From Carpediemonas membranifera (Eukaryota; Fornicata): a stretch of DNA of 64,000 bases. Location of the stretch: the NCBI GenBank assembly GCA_019828565.1, contig JAHDYR010000015.1, positions 124,001-188,000 of the forward strand. Reading direction: 5' to 3'. Numbering within the stretch: position 1 is the first letter of the stretch; the number at the start of each line of letters is the position of its first letter. The notes below the pieces were generated by a model. That model worked only from the letters and a program-made list of their open reading frames with translations. It did not search any database and was not told the DNA's origin. Made by a program: the position numbers and the translations under genes. Shown here in pieces: positions 27,614 through 37,291 of the stretch.

Positions 27614-30600
27614 ATGGGAGAAGACGTAACGATAGGTCCACCGATGAAGGACCTCACGATCGAAGAGTATATGCGAGTACGAGACATCTACGACGAGTAC
27701 AGCCTGGAGGCAGACGACGGCAAGCACCGTAAGCCTTTTCACTCCCTGGTCAAGCCTGCGTTGAAGAGACAGGTTTTACGCGAGACAGGGAAGTCCAGGA
27801 TCGACGAGTTCGTGGAGCCGACATGTGCGACGAACGGTAACGGATCGGTGTCGACTCAGCAGTACATGAAGCATCAAGACGACGTCAAGAAGGCACGACG
27901 CGCACACCAGAAGAAGGAGGACGCATTTTGGAAGAAGAGCATAGAAGAGCTCGTCCTACCCACTGAAGTGTTCGCACGGACGCAGCTTTTGACGAATGGA
28001 CCTGAGAAGAGCGTAAGCGAAGTGCTCAACAGGATTTCAGCGAGAGCGGCGGTGTTGTTCCAGAAGATAGAGGACATCCCGATAGATGCAACGAAGAGGC
28101 TGATCTTGGAGGCGTGCAAGCACGAAGGACAACACGCAATACTCCAGGGCGTCGTTGACGCATGCACTGACTCAGCCGGAGTCATGCAATCAGTAATGCT
28201 GTGGGAGAGGAAGAAGCGCGAGGCAATGAAGCAGTTTGGGCTGTTGGAGCCCCCCACATCGTCTACATCGAAGAAAGACGTGCAGAAGCAAGAGCAGGGG
28301 CAGAAGAAGTTGCACTGCTATAACTGCGGGGGTGGGGGCCACATGGCCAAGGACTGCCCAGAGCCGACGATAGCCGGAGGCACCCGTCGCTGTTATCGGT
28401 GTGGTAAGGTGGGGCACGTCGCGAAGGACTGTCCGGACGCCAGTAAACCCGATCAGTGTTTAGTCTTTGCCTCGGGGGTGGAAAGCAAGGTTTGGGAGTG
28501 CAGCATGAGTGTCGGGCTGAAGGAGCATGTGGTGCGGCTCGATACTTGTGCTAGCAGCAATTTCATCCCGCCGGAGTTGGCCAGAGAGTGGGGCATCCGG
28601 ACGAAGTGGGCCGACCGGTGGGTCAAGCTGGGCGACAACTCGACGGCGAGAGTGCTGACGGGAGGATCGAAGAAGGTCAGACTCGCATTGAAGAAAGACG
28701 TCGACGTCACGCTCCACTGGGACGTGATCGCTGGCTGCAAACCCACAATCTGCTTCAGGACCCTTGCCGAGCTGGGCCTGATCAACGTGGAGGCCACCAC
28801 GACCGACGTCGACGGCGATGAGGAGTTGCTGGCCACGATGGACGAGCAGATCCGCGAGGAGTATGCCGATTGCTTCGGCCCGGCCGACGGCGCGGCAGAC
28901 CTGAAGCCGTACAAGATCAGTCTGAGTGATGATGCGGTGCCCTACTTCGAATTGCCGAGGAGGCGGCAGCCGGAGATTGAGCAGGCACTGTCGGAGCACC
29001 TCAAGAAACTGGAAGAGGCGAAGATCATCCGTAGGTCGAAGTCGCCCTGGTCGTCGCGCGTGGTCATGGCGAAGAAGAAGGGTGGGGAGTGGCGCCCGTG
29101 CATCAACTATATCCGCTTGAACAAGTTCATCGAGGATCCCCAGCACGACCTCCCGCCCATCGACGACATCATGACGATGCTGGAGGGCAAGGTCAAGTTC
29201 GCAGCCCTGGACGCGAGCAGCGCGTTCCACCAGGTGCCGGTCGAGGAGGGGACGCAGGAGCTGTTGGCGTTCACCACACCCGACGGCCACTTCACCTATA
29301 ACACGATGCCGTTCGGGTTGTCGACGGCGGCGGGCCATATGCAGGCAGCGCTGGAGGAGGCGTTCGCGGACATGTTGGGGACGGCCTGCCTCATCTACGT
29401 TGACGACATCCTGGTGTTCGGGGAGACGGTGGAGGAGTACGAGGCCAACCTCCGGCATGTCATGGACCGGGTGAGGAAGCGGAAGATCAAGCTTAACGAG
29501 AAGAAGTGCGCTTTCAACCTTGACGAGGTAGAGTACTTGGGCTGGACTGTGTCGAAGGAGGGACGGTCCGTGCCTGAGTGGAGGGTGGAGGGTGTACAGA
29601 AGCTCGCCCCGGCGCACAACGTCAGCGATGTCAGGGCCCTCCTGGGTATCTTCAACTTCTTCGCGAAGTTCATCCCGGGGTACGCGGACCTGGCCGAGCC
29701 GATCAGGAGGATGGAGCTCAAGGACGCGCCGCCGTGGGGGCCGGACCAGGACAGGGCGCTCGAGGCATTGAAGAAGGCGGTCACGAGCGCGCCGGTGCTG
29801 ACACACCCGGACCCGGCGAAGAGACTCGCGCTGTACACGGACGCGTCGGACAAGGGGGTCGGCGCGGTGCTGATGCAGGAGGACGAGGGCGGCAAGCGGC
29901 CGATTATGTTCTTGTCGAAGGCACTGTCCGGCTCGCAGCGCAGGTGGAGCACGTATAGGAAGGAGGCATTCGCCATTGTCCACGCGATCCGCAAGGCTCG
30001 GCGTCTGCTGGCAACGCAGGAGTTCAAGGTGTGGTGTGACCACAGGAACCTCGCGTACGTGTGGGGCGCCAATGACGACATGGTGCAGCGGTGGGCACTC
30101 GAGCTCGCCAACTACAAATTCGACGTGGAGCACGTGCCGGGCAGCCTTAACGAGATCGCCGACGGGCTATCGAGGGCGGCGCTCGCAGAGGAGCAGGCGA
30201 AGCAGGAGCAGGAGGACATTCCGGACCAGAGTCGGACGGAGTCAGACGAGGATGGCCCAGCGGCAGCCGGCGCTGAGACAGAAGAGAGCAAGCCCAGACC
30301 GCAGGGGCAACTGCTGTTCAGAGTAGACGAGTTCAGGACGACACAGGAGGCGAGCCCGACACTGCCGGAGAGTCAGAAGGAAGCGAGGTTCAAGGAGGTA
30401 CACGGCGCTGGGAAGGGCCACCATGGGGTGCAACAGACCCTGTGGAAGCTTGAGGACATCGGACTGTCTTGGGACGGAGCCGAAGCTGACGTGTCAACGA
30501 TGGTCAAACGATGCCCCGTGTGCCAGAAGTCGGGTATGGGGGGCGACCCGTACCAGTCGGCGCCGCGCGAGCCGCTGGGACCGTATGGTCGAGTGTTCGT

Positions 30601-31693
30601 GGACACTATCGTCATGAAAGAGGCCGACGGCGAGTACCGGAACATCCTGACAGTTGTGGAAGAAACGTCGCGATGGGTCACCCTGGTCCCGCTGAAGACA
30701 GTGTCGTCACGAGAAACCATCGAGGCATTTCAGAGGTTCTACCTCACCCACTTCCCGATGCCGGTCGAGTGGGTAGCAGATAACGGGTCGCAGTTCGCAT
30801 CGACCGAGTTTCACGCGTGGGCCAGGGAGACCGGGGCGCGGGTCAACCACACGACGCCGTACTACCACGAGGAGAACGGCGTGGTCGAGCGGTGGAACAA
30901 AGAGGTCAACCGCCACCTGCGGTGCGAGATGTATGAACGGCAGACCAGGAGATGGAAGGGTCTGCTCCCGTCGATCCAGAACATCATCAACTCGGCGCGT
31001 TCGAGGGCGACCGGGTCGTCGGCGTGGAGACTGGTAGTGGCGGATGGAACCAGAGCGACCGTGGACAAGCTCAAGGAACAGAGGATGGAGGAGGTGGAGG
31101 CTGCGCGCAGGATGATCCAGAACGAAGAAAATAGAAGAAGGAATATGGAGCAGACAGCGGCGAAGAAGAAGCAGGACAGCCAGAAGCGAGCGGCTGACAT
31201 TCAGCGGCAGCACCCTGAGTCGCGCGTGGCAGCGGGTTACTGGGTCTTCGTGGATCGCGACGCGGAGATTCGCAAGAAGTACGACCTCAAGTGGCGCGGA
31301 CCGTTGATGGTGGTCAGGAAGGTCCCCGGGAAGGCGAACTCGTACGTTGTGCGAGACCCAGAGACGAAGAAGACGTATCAGAAGCACGTTTCTCACCTGA
31401 AAGTCGCCGAGGGAGAGTGGAGCGAAGAGAAGGCCAAAGTAGCATGCGCCTTAGATAGAAGCCAGGCGTATATCAAGAAGATAGTGGACTGGAGGATTAG
31501 AAGAGACGCCAACAGGACACCGGAAGTGAGGTGCAGGTGGCTGGGATTCGAAGCCAGCGAAGACACCTGGAGAGTGGCAACAGACGAAGACATGCGGTCC
31601 AACATCGTGTTATTGAAGTACATGGAGGACCATAGCCAACTTGCAAAGTGCGTTGACGAGCATTTGCGCAAAGTCGGTCAGAGTCGGAAATAG
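27614..31693 (+). CDS. Ty3/gypsy Gag-Pol polyprotein with chromodomain
   Basis: This is a 1359-residue single ORF. In order it has Gag; two CCHC knuckles (CYNCGGGGHMAKDC near 235, CYRCGKVGHVAKDC near 261); a retropepsin-like segment with RLDTCASSNFI near 310 (DTC-A instead of the usual D-T/S-G-A); RT with LIYVDDILVFG near 594; RNase H with YTDASDKGVGAVL near 741; integrase with a CPVC finger half, FVDT, ADNGSQF and EENGVVERWN as the D,D,E triad (about 996-1095); and a C-terminal chromodomain-like end (IRRDANRTPEVRCRWLGFEASEDTWR). Gag and Pol are fused in one frame, so no frameshift is needed. Confidence 0.95.
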   Translation: MGEDVTIGPPMKDLTIEEYMRVRDIYDEYSLEADDGKHRKPFHSLVKPALKRQVLRETGKSRIDEFVEPTCATNGNGSVSTQQYMKHQDDVKKARRAHQKKEDAFWKKSIEELVLPTEVFARTQLLTNGPEKSVSEVLNRISARAAVLFQKIEDIPIDATKRLILEACKHEGQHAILQGVVDACTDSAGVMQSVMLWERKKREAMKQFGLLEPPTSSTSKKDVQKQEQGQKKLHCYNCGGGGHMAKDCPEPTIAGGTRRCYRCGKVGHVAKDCPDASKPDQCLVFASGVESKVWECSMSVGLKEHVVRLDTCASSNFIPPELAREWGIRTKWADRWVKLGDNSTARVLTGGSKKVRLALKKDVDVTLHWDVIAGCKPTICFRTLAELGLINVEATTTDVDGDEELLATMDEQIREEYADCFGPADGAADLKPYKISLSDDAVPYFELPRRRQPEIEQALSEHLKKLEEAKIIRRSKSPWSSRVVMAKKKGGEWRPCINYIRLNKFIEDPQHDLPPIDDIMTMLEGKVKFAALDASSAFHQVPVEEGTQELLAFTTPDGHFTYNTMPFGLSTAAGHMQAALEEAFADMLGTACLIYVDDILVFGETVEEYEANLRHVMDRVRKRKIKLNEKKCAFNLDEVEYLGWTVSKEGRSVPEWRVEGVQKLAPAHNVSDVRALLGIFNFFAKFIPGYADLAEPIRRMELKDAPPWGPDQDRALEALKKAVTSAPVLTHPDPAKRLALYTDASDKGVGAVLMQEDEGGKRPIMFLSKALSGSQRRWSTYRKEAFAIVHAIRKARRLLATQEFKVWCDHRNLAYVWGANDDMVQRWALELANYKFDVEHVPGSLNEIADGLSRAALAEEQAKQEQEDIPDQSRTESDEDGPAAAGAETEESKPRPQGQLLFRVDEFRTTQEASPTLPESQKEARFKEVHGAGKGHHGVQQTLWKLEDIGLSWDGAEADVSTMVKRCPVCQKSGMGGDPYQSAPREPLGPYGRVFVDTIVMKEADGEYRNILTVVEETSRWVTLVPLKTVSSRETIEAFQRFYLTHFPMPVEWVADNGSQFASTEFHAWARETGARVNHTTPYYHEENGVVERWNKEVNRHLRCEMYERQTRRWKGLLPSIQNIINSARSRATGSSAWRLVVADGTRATVDKLKEQRMEEVEAARRMIQNEENRRRNMEQTAAKKKQDSQKRAADIQRQHPESRVAAGYWVFVDRDAEIRKKYDLKWRGPLMVVRKVPGKANSYVVRDPETKKTYQKHVSHLKVAEGEWSEEKAKVACALDRSQAYIKKIVDWRIRRDANRTPEVRCRWLGFEASEDTWRVATDEDMRSNIVLLKYMEDHSQLAKCVDEHLRKVGQSRK

Positions 31694-31721
31694 AAGCATG
31701 GCTCTGATGGAGGAGGGGTAG

Positions 31722-31817
31722 TGTGGTATTTACATGACTATGTAGACGCAGTTAGAGCCATTATCACCGCGTAGGAGGTATACCCCTTAAACACTTCACA
31801 CTTGTTTCCAGACTTCA
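31722..31817 (+). repeat. 3' LTR of Ty3 element 1 (96 bp)
   Basis: It is identical to 27496-27591. Its last base plus the TSD creates a new in-frame ATG (31817) for the downstream host gene, so the LTR now supplies that gene's 5' UTR and probably its promoter. Confidence 0.95.
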
Positions 31818-31822
31818 TGTCG
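31818..31822 (+). repeat. right target-site duplication TGTCG of Ty3 element 1
   Basis: It matches 27491-27495. It lies 3 bp before the native start codon (31826) of the downstream gene. Confidence 0.9.
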
Positions 31823-31825
31823 AAA

Positions 31826-33214
31826 ATGTGCAGTTTTAGGACAAAAACTCGAATGCCATCAATAGCGCGGAATCAAGGCGTTCCCTTGATACAAAGGCTT
31901 CATCATGAAGCCGATTTCCGTGATATTGATCGTGCGAAGAAAAAGCACCTTCAAGAGCTTCAGGAAGCAAAATCCTGCTCATTCAAGCCTCAAATCAACC
32001 AGAAATCGGCCCGTATTCTCAAAAACAGACCAGCTGGAAGAGACTACCGACCTATACATGAGCGCATCGATTCAATATCCAAGGCAAAGGCCACCAAGCT
32101 TGCACGGCTGAAGACGGAGCAGATGAACAGCAGCGATAACACCTTCTCCCCAGCCATCACGGCCAAGTCCAAAGTCATCGCTGAGCGCATAGATAAGACG
32201 GGTGATGGCCTACGCACCACCTCCAGGGCCCAAGCTGCACGGCCGATGTCTGCCCAGAAGAACGAATTCACGTATCACCCCAAGCTCAACAGGAAGAGCG
32301 CCGAGATCGTGAAGCACTCGCGCCTCTTCAGCTCGGACAGTGACTTTCTTTCACGCCAGTCAGTCTTCGAGATGCGTCGCGAGAGGAACAAACGCGAGCT
32401 CCAGCAGCTTACGACCCCCCGCCCCGGGTCAGCCAAGCCTCGTACGTCCGCAGAGATCGCCCAGGTCACTGAGAGACTTTACAACACCCAACCCAAGCGG
32501 GGCGAGCAGCCGTGGGTCGGGCAGGGTGGCTGCACCTTCCAGCCGGAGATCAACCCAACCTCCAGGGCCATCGGGCGGACCTCGACCGTCGAAGAGCTTG
32601 TCTCAGACGACCGCACTCGGATGCGCCGGGAGATGGCGAGAAAGATGGCGGACAAGGCGTTTGCTGAGGCCCATACCTTCAAGCCCGAGCGGGTGTCAAA
32701 GGTTGATGCGGAGTCACATTACGATTTCAAACATCCGGAGAGGATCTTGACTCAGATTGAGTCAGATGAGGTCGACCGCTCTGTGAGGCAGCAGCAGTTG
32801 AAGCACGTCGTCTCGGCCGAGGAGGTCATCGGCTGCACATTCAAGCCGACCATTCGGTCGGCCCCCGCCGTGACAGCAGACCCCATCGTCGTCCGCGGGC
32901 TGGGTCGGTTCCTCGAGCTCAAGGACATTGCCCGTCGCAACAAGGAGGAGAAGCAACAGCTCGAGGACCGCGCTTTCCACGCCAACCCCACCGCCCACAG
33001 AGACCTGCCGTACACCGTCCCAGAGCCCTTCGCACTCTCCACAGACCCAGGCCAGACTGAGCGCCAGCGTCGTGTGCTCGAGGACGCTCGGGCTCGAGAG
33101 ATGGCTGAGTGCACCTTCCAGCCCAACGGGGGGCGGGTCAAGCAGGGCGAGATCCTCAATGCGATCATCAATGACTTTAGCGATGACGAAGATGACTGGG
33201 ATGATGATATTTGA
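31826..33214 (+). CDS. FxP-repeat protein, probably flagellar/cytoskeletal
   Basis: The native start is ATG 31826 (MCSFRTKTRMPS); ATG 31817, made by the Ty3 insertion, adds three residues. The protein of about 462 residues has recurring CxFxPxI motifs about 50-70 residues apart: CSFKPQIN, FSPAIT, FTYHPKLN, CTFQPEIN, HTFKPER, CTFKPTI, CTFQPN, each before a basic helical stretch. Such repeats are frequent in basal-body and axoneme proteins of protists. It ends in an acidic DDEDDWDDDI tail. The Ty3 element just upstream has separated it from its original divergent promoter. Confidence 0.65.
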   Translation: MCSFRTKTRMPSIARNQGVPLIQRLHHEADFRDIDRAKKKHLQELQEAKSCSFKPQINQKSARILKNRPAGRDYRPIHERIDSISKAKATKLARLKTEQMNSSDNTFSPAITAKSKVIAERIDKTGDGLRTTSRAQAARPMSAQKNEFTYHPKLNRKSAEIVKHSRLFSSDSDFLSRQSVFEMRRERNKRELQQLTTPRPGSAKPRTSAEIAQVTERLYNTQPKRGEQPWVGQGGCTFQPEINPTSRAIGRTSTVEELVSDDRTRMRREMARKMADKAFAEAHTFKPERVSKVDAESHYDFKHPERILTQIESDEVDRSVRQQQLKHVVSAEEVIGCTFKPTIRSAPAVTADPIVVRGLGRFLELKDIARRNKEEKQQLEDRAFHANPTAHRDLPYTVPEPFALSTDPGQTERQRRVLEDARAREMAECTFQPNGGRVKQGEILNAIINDFSDDEDDWDDDI

Positions 33215-33468
33215 GCCATGAAACATTAGAGATGATTGTCACTGACGGCAGGTGCCGACTATTTAGTAAAATGGGCTGTGACAGCTGCTTGTCTTCCTGG
33301 CATTATGCGTACGGAGACAGCACCCGTGTTGCATCAGTGTGTGGGACTCTCAACGGAGCTGATGTGGTTCGACTTGCGAATTGATCCTGGACGGGATGTT
33401 GCCGGAGTGACCTCGCGCACTGGAATGACCGGCCGTTCACGATGGATGCGCCGCCGAGCTGGGTCACC

Positions 33469-34016
33469 TTACCTTACAGGCGGAAGGCGAACAGGTCGCG
33501 CTGGTCGGGGCGCAGGTAGGGGTACCTGGAAGAATACATGCGCTAAGTCGGTTGTTCCAGCTTGGCGTTGCGCCGCAAGGAACACCGGGTGGAGAGGCTC
33601 GTACTCAAAAGGACGTCTAGCCTGGAAGGCGTTCTGGTACGTCGCATCCAGTATGGGCCTGAAGGTCCCGTCCTTCTTGGGCGCAAGGAGCAGGGGGGCG
33701 AGCAGGGTCGCCACGGCTAAGCCGGCGGTGTTATCCACATGTTCGGCCCAACCATGGTCCACCAGGCTCCGTCGACTCTGTGATCGATCAGGGTCGATCT
33801 ATTATATCTTGGCCAGCTTCTTGTACTTCGGCATGGCGTCATCTTTGACATTGACCTGATGTACTTGTTGATGCGTGCGTTAACGGTTGCCACCCGCTCA
33901 CTCAGCGACTCAAGACGGCAGGTTGCGAGGCAGTTAGAGTTGGATGGGTCAGACCAGGTGCGAACCCTGGCAATGGTAGCGATTTCTGCGGCCTCGGCCT
34001 CCTCGCGACAGTACAT
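33469..34016 (-). pseudogene. Ty3-like reverse transcriptase relic
   Basis: The minus strand 33762-33469 reads APLLLAPKKDGTFRPILDATYQNAF..., then TTDLAHVFFQVPLP, the RT motifs 1-2 (KKDG.FR..D, ...DL...F.Q.PL); a frame change then continues as PDQRDLFAFRL. Upstream, to 34016, further decayed pieces (VNARINKYIRSMSK...) sit in shifting frames. There is no YxDD, RNase H or integrase. It fills the gap between two host genes, and I see nothing else in 33215-33468. Confidence 0.6.
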
Positions 34017-34087
34017 GTTTGCACGACAGACATCGAGAGAGCACTTTATGGCCTAATCTGCACGAAGCACGAGATCTCCAACTGGCC

Positions 34088-35122
34088 ATGGCGGACAGCA
34101 AGGACGGTGTTTCCTCGACCATTAATGCAGTTGCCAATATCCTTATGTTTCCATATGGAGTTCGGCCGCTGGTATCAGTTCTAGATTCGTTTTTGACACA
34201 AAGGAAGTTTCTTATAAGCAGCCAGGACTATCCATACGAAATAGACCCCCTATTCTACCCCAATCCACTAGATTTCTTCAACGACGAGCAGCGGAAGATT
34301 TACCTTCAGGTTGTCAGGACGAAAGACAAGCATCGTTTGCCGCTTGGGATGAAAAACATCATAGACCGCATCCAGAACTTCAAATACGTCTTCCTCTGGG
34401 AGGTTATCCGCGACATCTACGAGCTGTGCGACAATGCCCGCACGTACAACGCTCAGTACCAGAACATGGTCGACCACGCCAACCAGCTCGAGGTTGCGGC
34501 GTACAACACGCTCGTTCGGAACATGCTTCGTATAATGCAGTCCAAGAACCTCCTAGACAGTGTGGGTCTGAGTGATTTAGACATTTCAGCGCTTTCCGAT
34601 GACATGCTGCGGTCCATCGCCCAGGGCTCCTTCCGGAAGATGGAACCGAAGATGCTGCCCTTCACATACATCAGCAACTTCATCATGAGCATGTTTGTGT
34701 GGATCGAGAAGCGGTCCGACTTTACTGCCGAGGCCCTGATGAAGGTTATGAAGCTCTCCATCGCCGAGGCAAAGAAGCTGATCAACGCCGAGAACGCCAT
34801 CGAGGTGGACATCGGAAAGTACAACCACGACCAGTTCATCCAGTTTATGAACATACTCCGGGAGTACTCGACGGACGCCATGTACAAGCACCTCGTCAAG
34901 ATCCAGAAGCCCGGGCTGCCCAAGACCAAGGGCTGGGTCCACTACAACAACCAGACCATCGCCAACTTCCTCGGTGAGGGGCAGCCTGACTTGCCGCCGG
35001 CGGATTACACAGAGAAGAAGGCGTCGACGAAGGCCAAGAGGCCAGTGTCGGTCAAGACCGTGAAGCGGACGTCGACGAAGCAGCCGAAGAGGGTCAATAT
35101 CAAGCTCGGGTCTAGGATCTAA
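34088..35122 (+). CDS. bromodomain-like protein
   Basis: Start ATG 34088 (MADSKDGVSS) gives 344 residues. The region LGMKNIIDRIQNFKYVFLWEVIRDIYELCDNARTYNAQYQNMVDHANQLE (about 80-140) matches the second half of a bromodomain, including the D...NA.TYN acetyl-lysine-binding asparagine. The ZA-loop part before it (DYPYEIDPLFYPNPLDFF) is divergent. A helical middle and a lysine-rich, nuclear-type tail (KRPVSVKTVKRTSTKQPKR) follow. I infer a chromatin reader, possibly of a remodelling or acetyltransferase complex. Confidence 0.6.
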   Translation: MADSKDGVSSTINAVANILMFPYGVRPLVSVLDSFLTQRKFLISSQDYPYEIDPLFYPNPLDFFNDEQRKIYLQVVRTKDKHRLPLGMKNIIDRIQNFKYVFLWEVIRDIYELCDNARTYNAQYQNMVDHANQLEVAAYNTLVRNMLRIMQSKNLLDSVGLSDLDISALSDDMLRSIAQGSFRKMEPKMLPFTYISNFIMSMFVWIEKRSDFTAEALMKVMKLSIAEAKKLINAENAIEVDIGKYNHDQFIQFMNILREYSTDAMYKHLVKIQKPGLPKTKGWVHYNNQTIANFLGEGQPDLPPADYTEKKASTKAKRPVSVKTVKRTSTKQPKRVNIKLGSRI

Positions 35123-35352
35123 GGGCATTTACGGTTGGATAAGGAAACAGCTCGTTGCATATGTAAGAATGCTCGAGTCCGCCCGCGCCATTCACTATCC
35201 CTTGTTGAGCTTCGAACGACAGGAAAATGTGCCCATTTAGGAGAGGAATAAAGCTCAGCACTCGCTTCGGCTCGAGACCTGAGCGTTTTATGATCGACTT
35301 TCTCCTTCTTTTCTTCTCCGACTTTCGACTCGCCGACTCACAAGCAAGTACC

Positions 35353-36579
35353 ATGGCCGAAGACGAGGGATTCGAAGAGGCCACGGTAGGACTATTGACT
35401 GTTAATGACGCCGAAGAGGACGAAGAAGGCATCCCGCTTGCATTGGCAATCACACGCCGTCCCTCAGAGGTCGAAAACGAGGGCTTGCTTGAAACTCCTG
35501 TTGTAGAGCCGATAAAGCCTACAGCGGAGCCAGAGCTGCCATTCTGCAACGTAGAGATTCACCAAACACCATCTAGTTTCCATACTTTCTGGAAAATGGC
35601 GCTGGGCAAGAGCAAGTGGGCCCAGCGGACCCACCAGATCACCCCCTGCTTCATCACCAGCCTCGACGGCATGTCCCCTTTCTCCCAGGTGTACTACCAC
35701 CAATCGTTCAAGGACATTACGGCCGTGACGCTGTTCCCGCCCGAGTTCAAACGGCCGAAGTCCTGCGAGACCGGCATCGTGCTGCACTCCCCCAAGCGGA
35801 CGTTGTTCATGGGCGGGCCAGCGCCTGTCGTGGCGCTGTGGCGGGACATGCTGCAAGCGTACATCGTTCAGGCCCGCCTCACCAAGGACAGCTTTGAGAG
35901 GCCATGTCGGCGCATCGCACTCACAGTACACCAGACGACGGAGGACTTCAAGTACGTCATCGTCATCATCCGCACACCTGACGGGCAGACCATCTTGTTC
36001 AAGTCGGCCCCGCATGGCGTGGGGTTCGACGGCTGTGCCCGCATCGACCCCTTCGACGTCACAGGAGTGGGTTCAGTCCGCATTGAGGTGTACTCTGCCG
36101 ACCTACCCGAGTTTATATCAATGACTCCGCTCGGGTCGACCCTGATTGATTTCGACGCCATCCCAGAGGCAGAGGTCCAGCCTCTCATGTTCTGTAACGT
36201 CACTGCCGATAAGTTCTGGGCGGAGTCGCCGACAACAGTGCCGGGTGTTGCCCTCCACCCCGCTCAGATCGACGTTGGTGGGACTATATCCGTGTTCAAA
36301 CCCAACGACGAGCTCGTGCTCGAGGGCCCGCTCTCCGATGTCGGGGAGACACTCATTGACCCGAATGAGGTCCGCCGCACGTCCATGGAACACGGTCTGG
36401 CGGCCGGCTGGGGCGTGGTGGTGACAACGCCGATGGGGACGGTGCTGACCGGGCTGCTGCCGATCGGCGACTACCTCGAGACACGGCGGGTGTACCTCTC
36501 GCTGCGGGACCCCCAGGGTCGGCCGGCCGGCCACGTCATGTTCGACGGATTCAAGCCAGTCCGTCGGCCGGGCATGTAG
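35353..36579 (+). CDS. hypothetical protein with PH-like and C2-like regions
   Basis: ATG 35353 (MAEDEGFEEATVG) is preferred; an in-frame ATG at 35227 would add 42 residues. The protein of about 408 residues has an acidic N-terminus, then a PH-like part (HQITPCFITSLDGMSPFSQVYYHQSFKDITAVTLFP... ALWRDMLQAYI, including the tryptophan of a PH C-terminal helix). A beta-rich part follows (IALTVHQTTEDFKYVIVIIRTPDGQTILFKS... SVRIEVYSADL) that could be C2. No catalytic motif is seen. Family unknown; membrane-lipid binding is only a guess. Confidence 0.5.
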   Translation: MAEDEGFEEATVGLLTVNDAEEDEEGIPLALAITRRPSEVENEGLLETPVVEPIKPTAEPELPFCNVEIHQTPSSFHTFWKMALGKSKWAQRTHQITPCFITSLDGMSPFSQVYYHQSFKDITAVTLFPPEFKRPKSCETGIVLHSPKRTLFMGGPAPVVALWRDMLQAYIVQARLTKDSFERPCRRIALTVHQTTEDFKYVIVIIRTPDGQTILFKSAPHGVGFDGCARIDPFDVTGVGSVRIEVYSADLPEFISMTPLGSTLIDFDAIPEAEVQPLMFCNVTADKFWAESPTTVPGVALHPAQIDVGGTISVFKPNDELVLEGPLSDVGETLIDPNEVRRTSMEHGLAAGWGVVVTTPMGTVLTGLLPIGDYLETRRVYLSLRDPQGRPAGHVMFDGFKPVRRPGM

Positions 36580-36787
36580 ATGCTGTAAAGTAGTAGAGTC
36601 GCCCGTTTTTCTCGGCACAGTAAGATTGACGCTCATTAGGGTCTAATACATATTCGACCCAGGAGACACCCTGCGACAAGTCTTGTCCAGTTGTTGTCGA
36701 CTTGAGCGAGAAGCCCCATTGGTCCATTTACTCGGAGAGGTAAGGTCGTACTTCCCGCACATGTTGCAACGCCTCCTGGGCCCCATC

Positions 36788-37291
36788 TCATTCGTCGTCT
36801 ATCTGGGTCCCGGTGACCAGGCAGAAGAGGATCTGAGCGGCATCGCGAGCCTCGAGGGTGAGCGACGCTTGGTACCGGATGAGGTGCGTGATCAACCTGG
36901 CCAGTTCCCATGTGAAGATCTGAGCCCTCGTTGCCTCATGAGACGCATCCTGCACACGTTGAGCCTGGGACCTGCAGCCCAGGGTGGCCAAGGCTTGACT
37001 CGAAGTGAGCCTCTCGAGCACGTTGGAGTTGCCCGAGATAGTGGACTCGGCCAACGCCCGGCGTGACGATGTCCGGAACTGCTGCAACACAACCGGGTCG
37101 GCCGAGTTGACAGCAATGTCGTGCTGGCGGCAGAACTTGACCCAATGTGGCAGAGCCGACCGAAGCGTTCGGACTGCGTTGTCGACGAACAACTCCATGA
37201 CGGTTTGGGCTCTCTTCCACAGCTCTGCCAAGGCGTGGAGGTCCGCGGCATGGGCCAGTGCCAGCATGCCGTTCCGGGCAGTCTCGTCCAC
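36788..37291 (-). pseudogene. tyrosine recombinase relic (box I Arg lost, truncated)
   Basis: The minus-strand reading VRTLRSALPHWVKFCRQHDIAV..., VLQQFRTSS..., STISGNSNVLERL and EARDAAQILFCLVTGTQIDDE follows the N-terminal SAM-like domain and box I (..TG.R..E) of phage/DIRS/Crypton-type tyrosine recombinases. The catalytic Arg of box I is Gln, there is no ATG, and the frame stops right after box I, so the HxxR and Tyr boxes are missing. The reading frame begins at a leader shared with 16.65-16.74 kb. The remaining gap 36580-36787 holds nothing clear. Confidence 0.45.

Larger units (their letters stand above)
27496..31817 (+). mobile_element. intact Ty3/gypsy LTR retrotransposon (element 1)
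   Basis: The element is 4322 bp with two identical 96-bp LTRs (TG...CA), a 5-bp TSD and a single uninterrupted Gag-Pol ORF, so it is young and possibly active. Only 22 bp separate the 5' LTR from the Gag ATG. The palindrome AGTAATTACT starts at the last LTR base (27591-27600) where a tRNA-primed element would have its primer-binding site. The polypurine tract GGAGGAGGGG lies before the 3' LTR, preceded by a possible TCAGAG/CTCTGA hairpin. It inserted into the 46-bp gap between two divergent host genes. Confidence 0.95.

Noticed and set aside
28460-30133. 557-codon minus-strand open frame inside Ty3 element 1
   Set aside because: Arg/Leu/His-rich antisense shadow of Pol. Unlike the antisense gene in element 2 it overlaps RT coding sequence, has no splice structure and no second copy.
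28190-31396. other antisense frames in Pol of element 1
   Set aside because: Same shadow effect; no start context or domain.
33236-33859. 207-codon plus-strand open frame
   Set aside because: Antisense to the RT relic that reads clearly on minus; Arg/Trp/Gly-rich shadow without a family.
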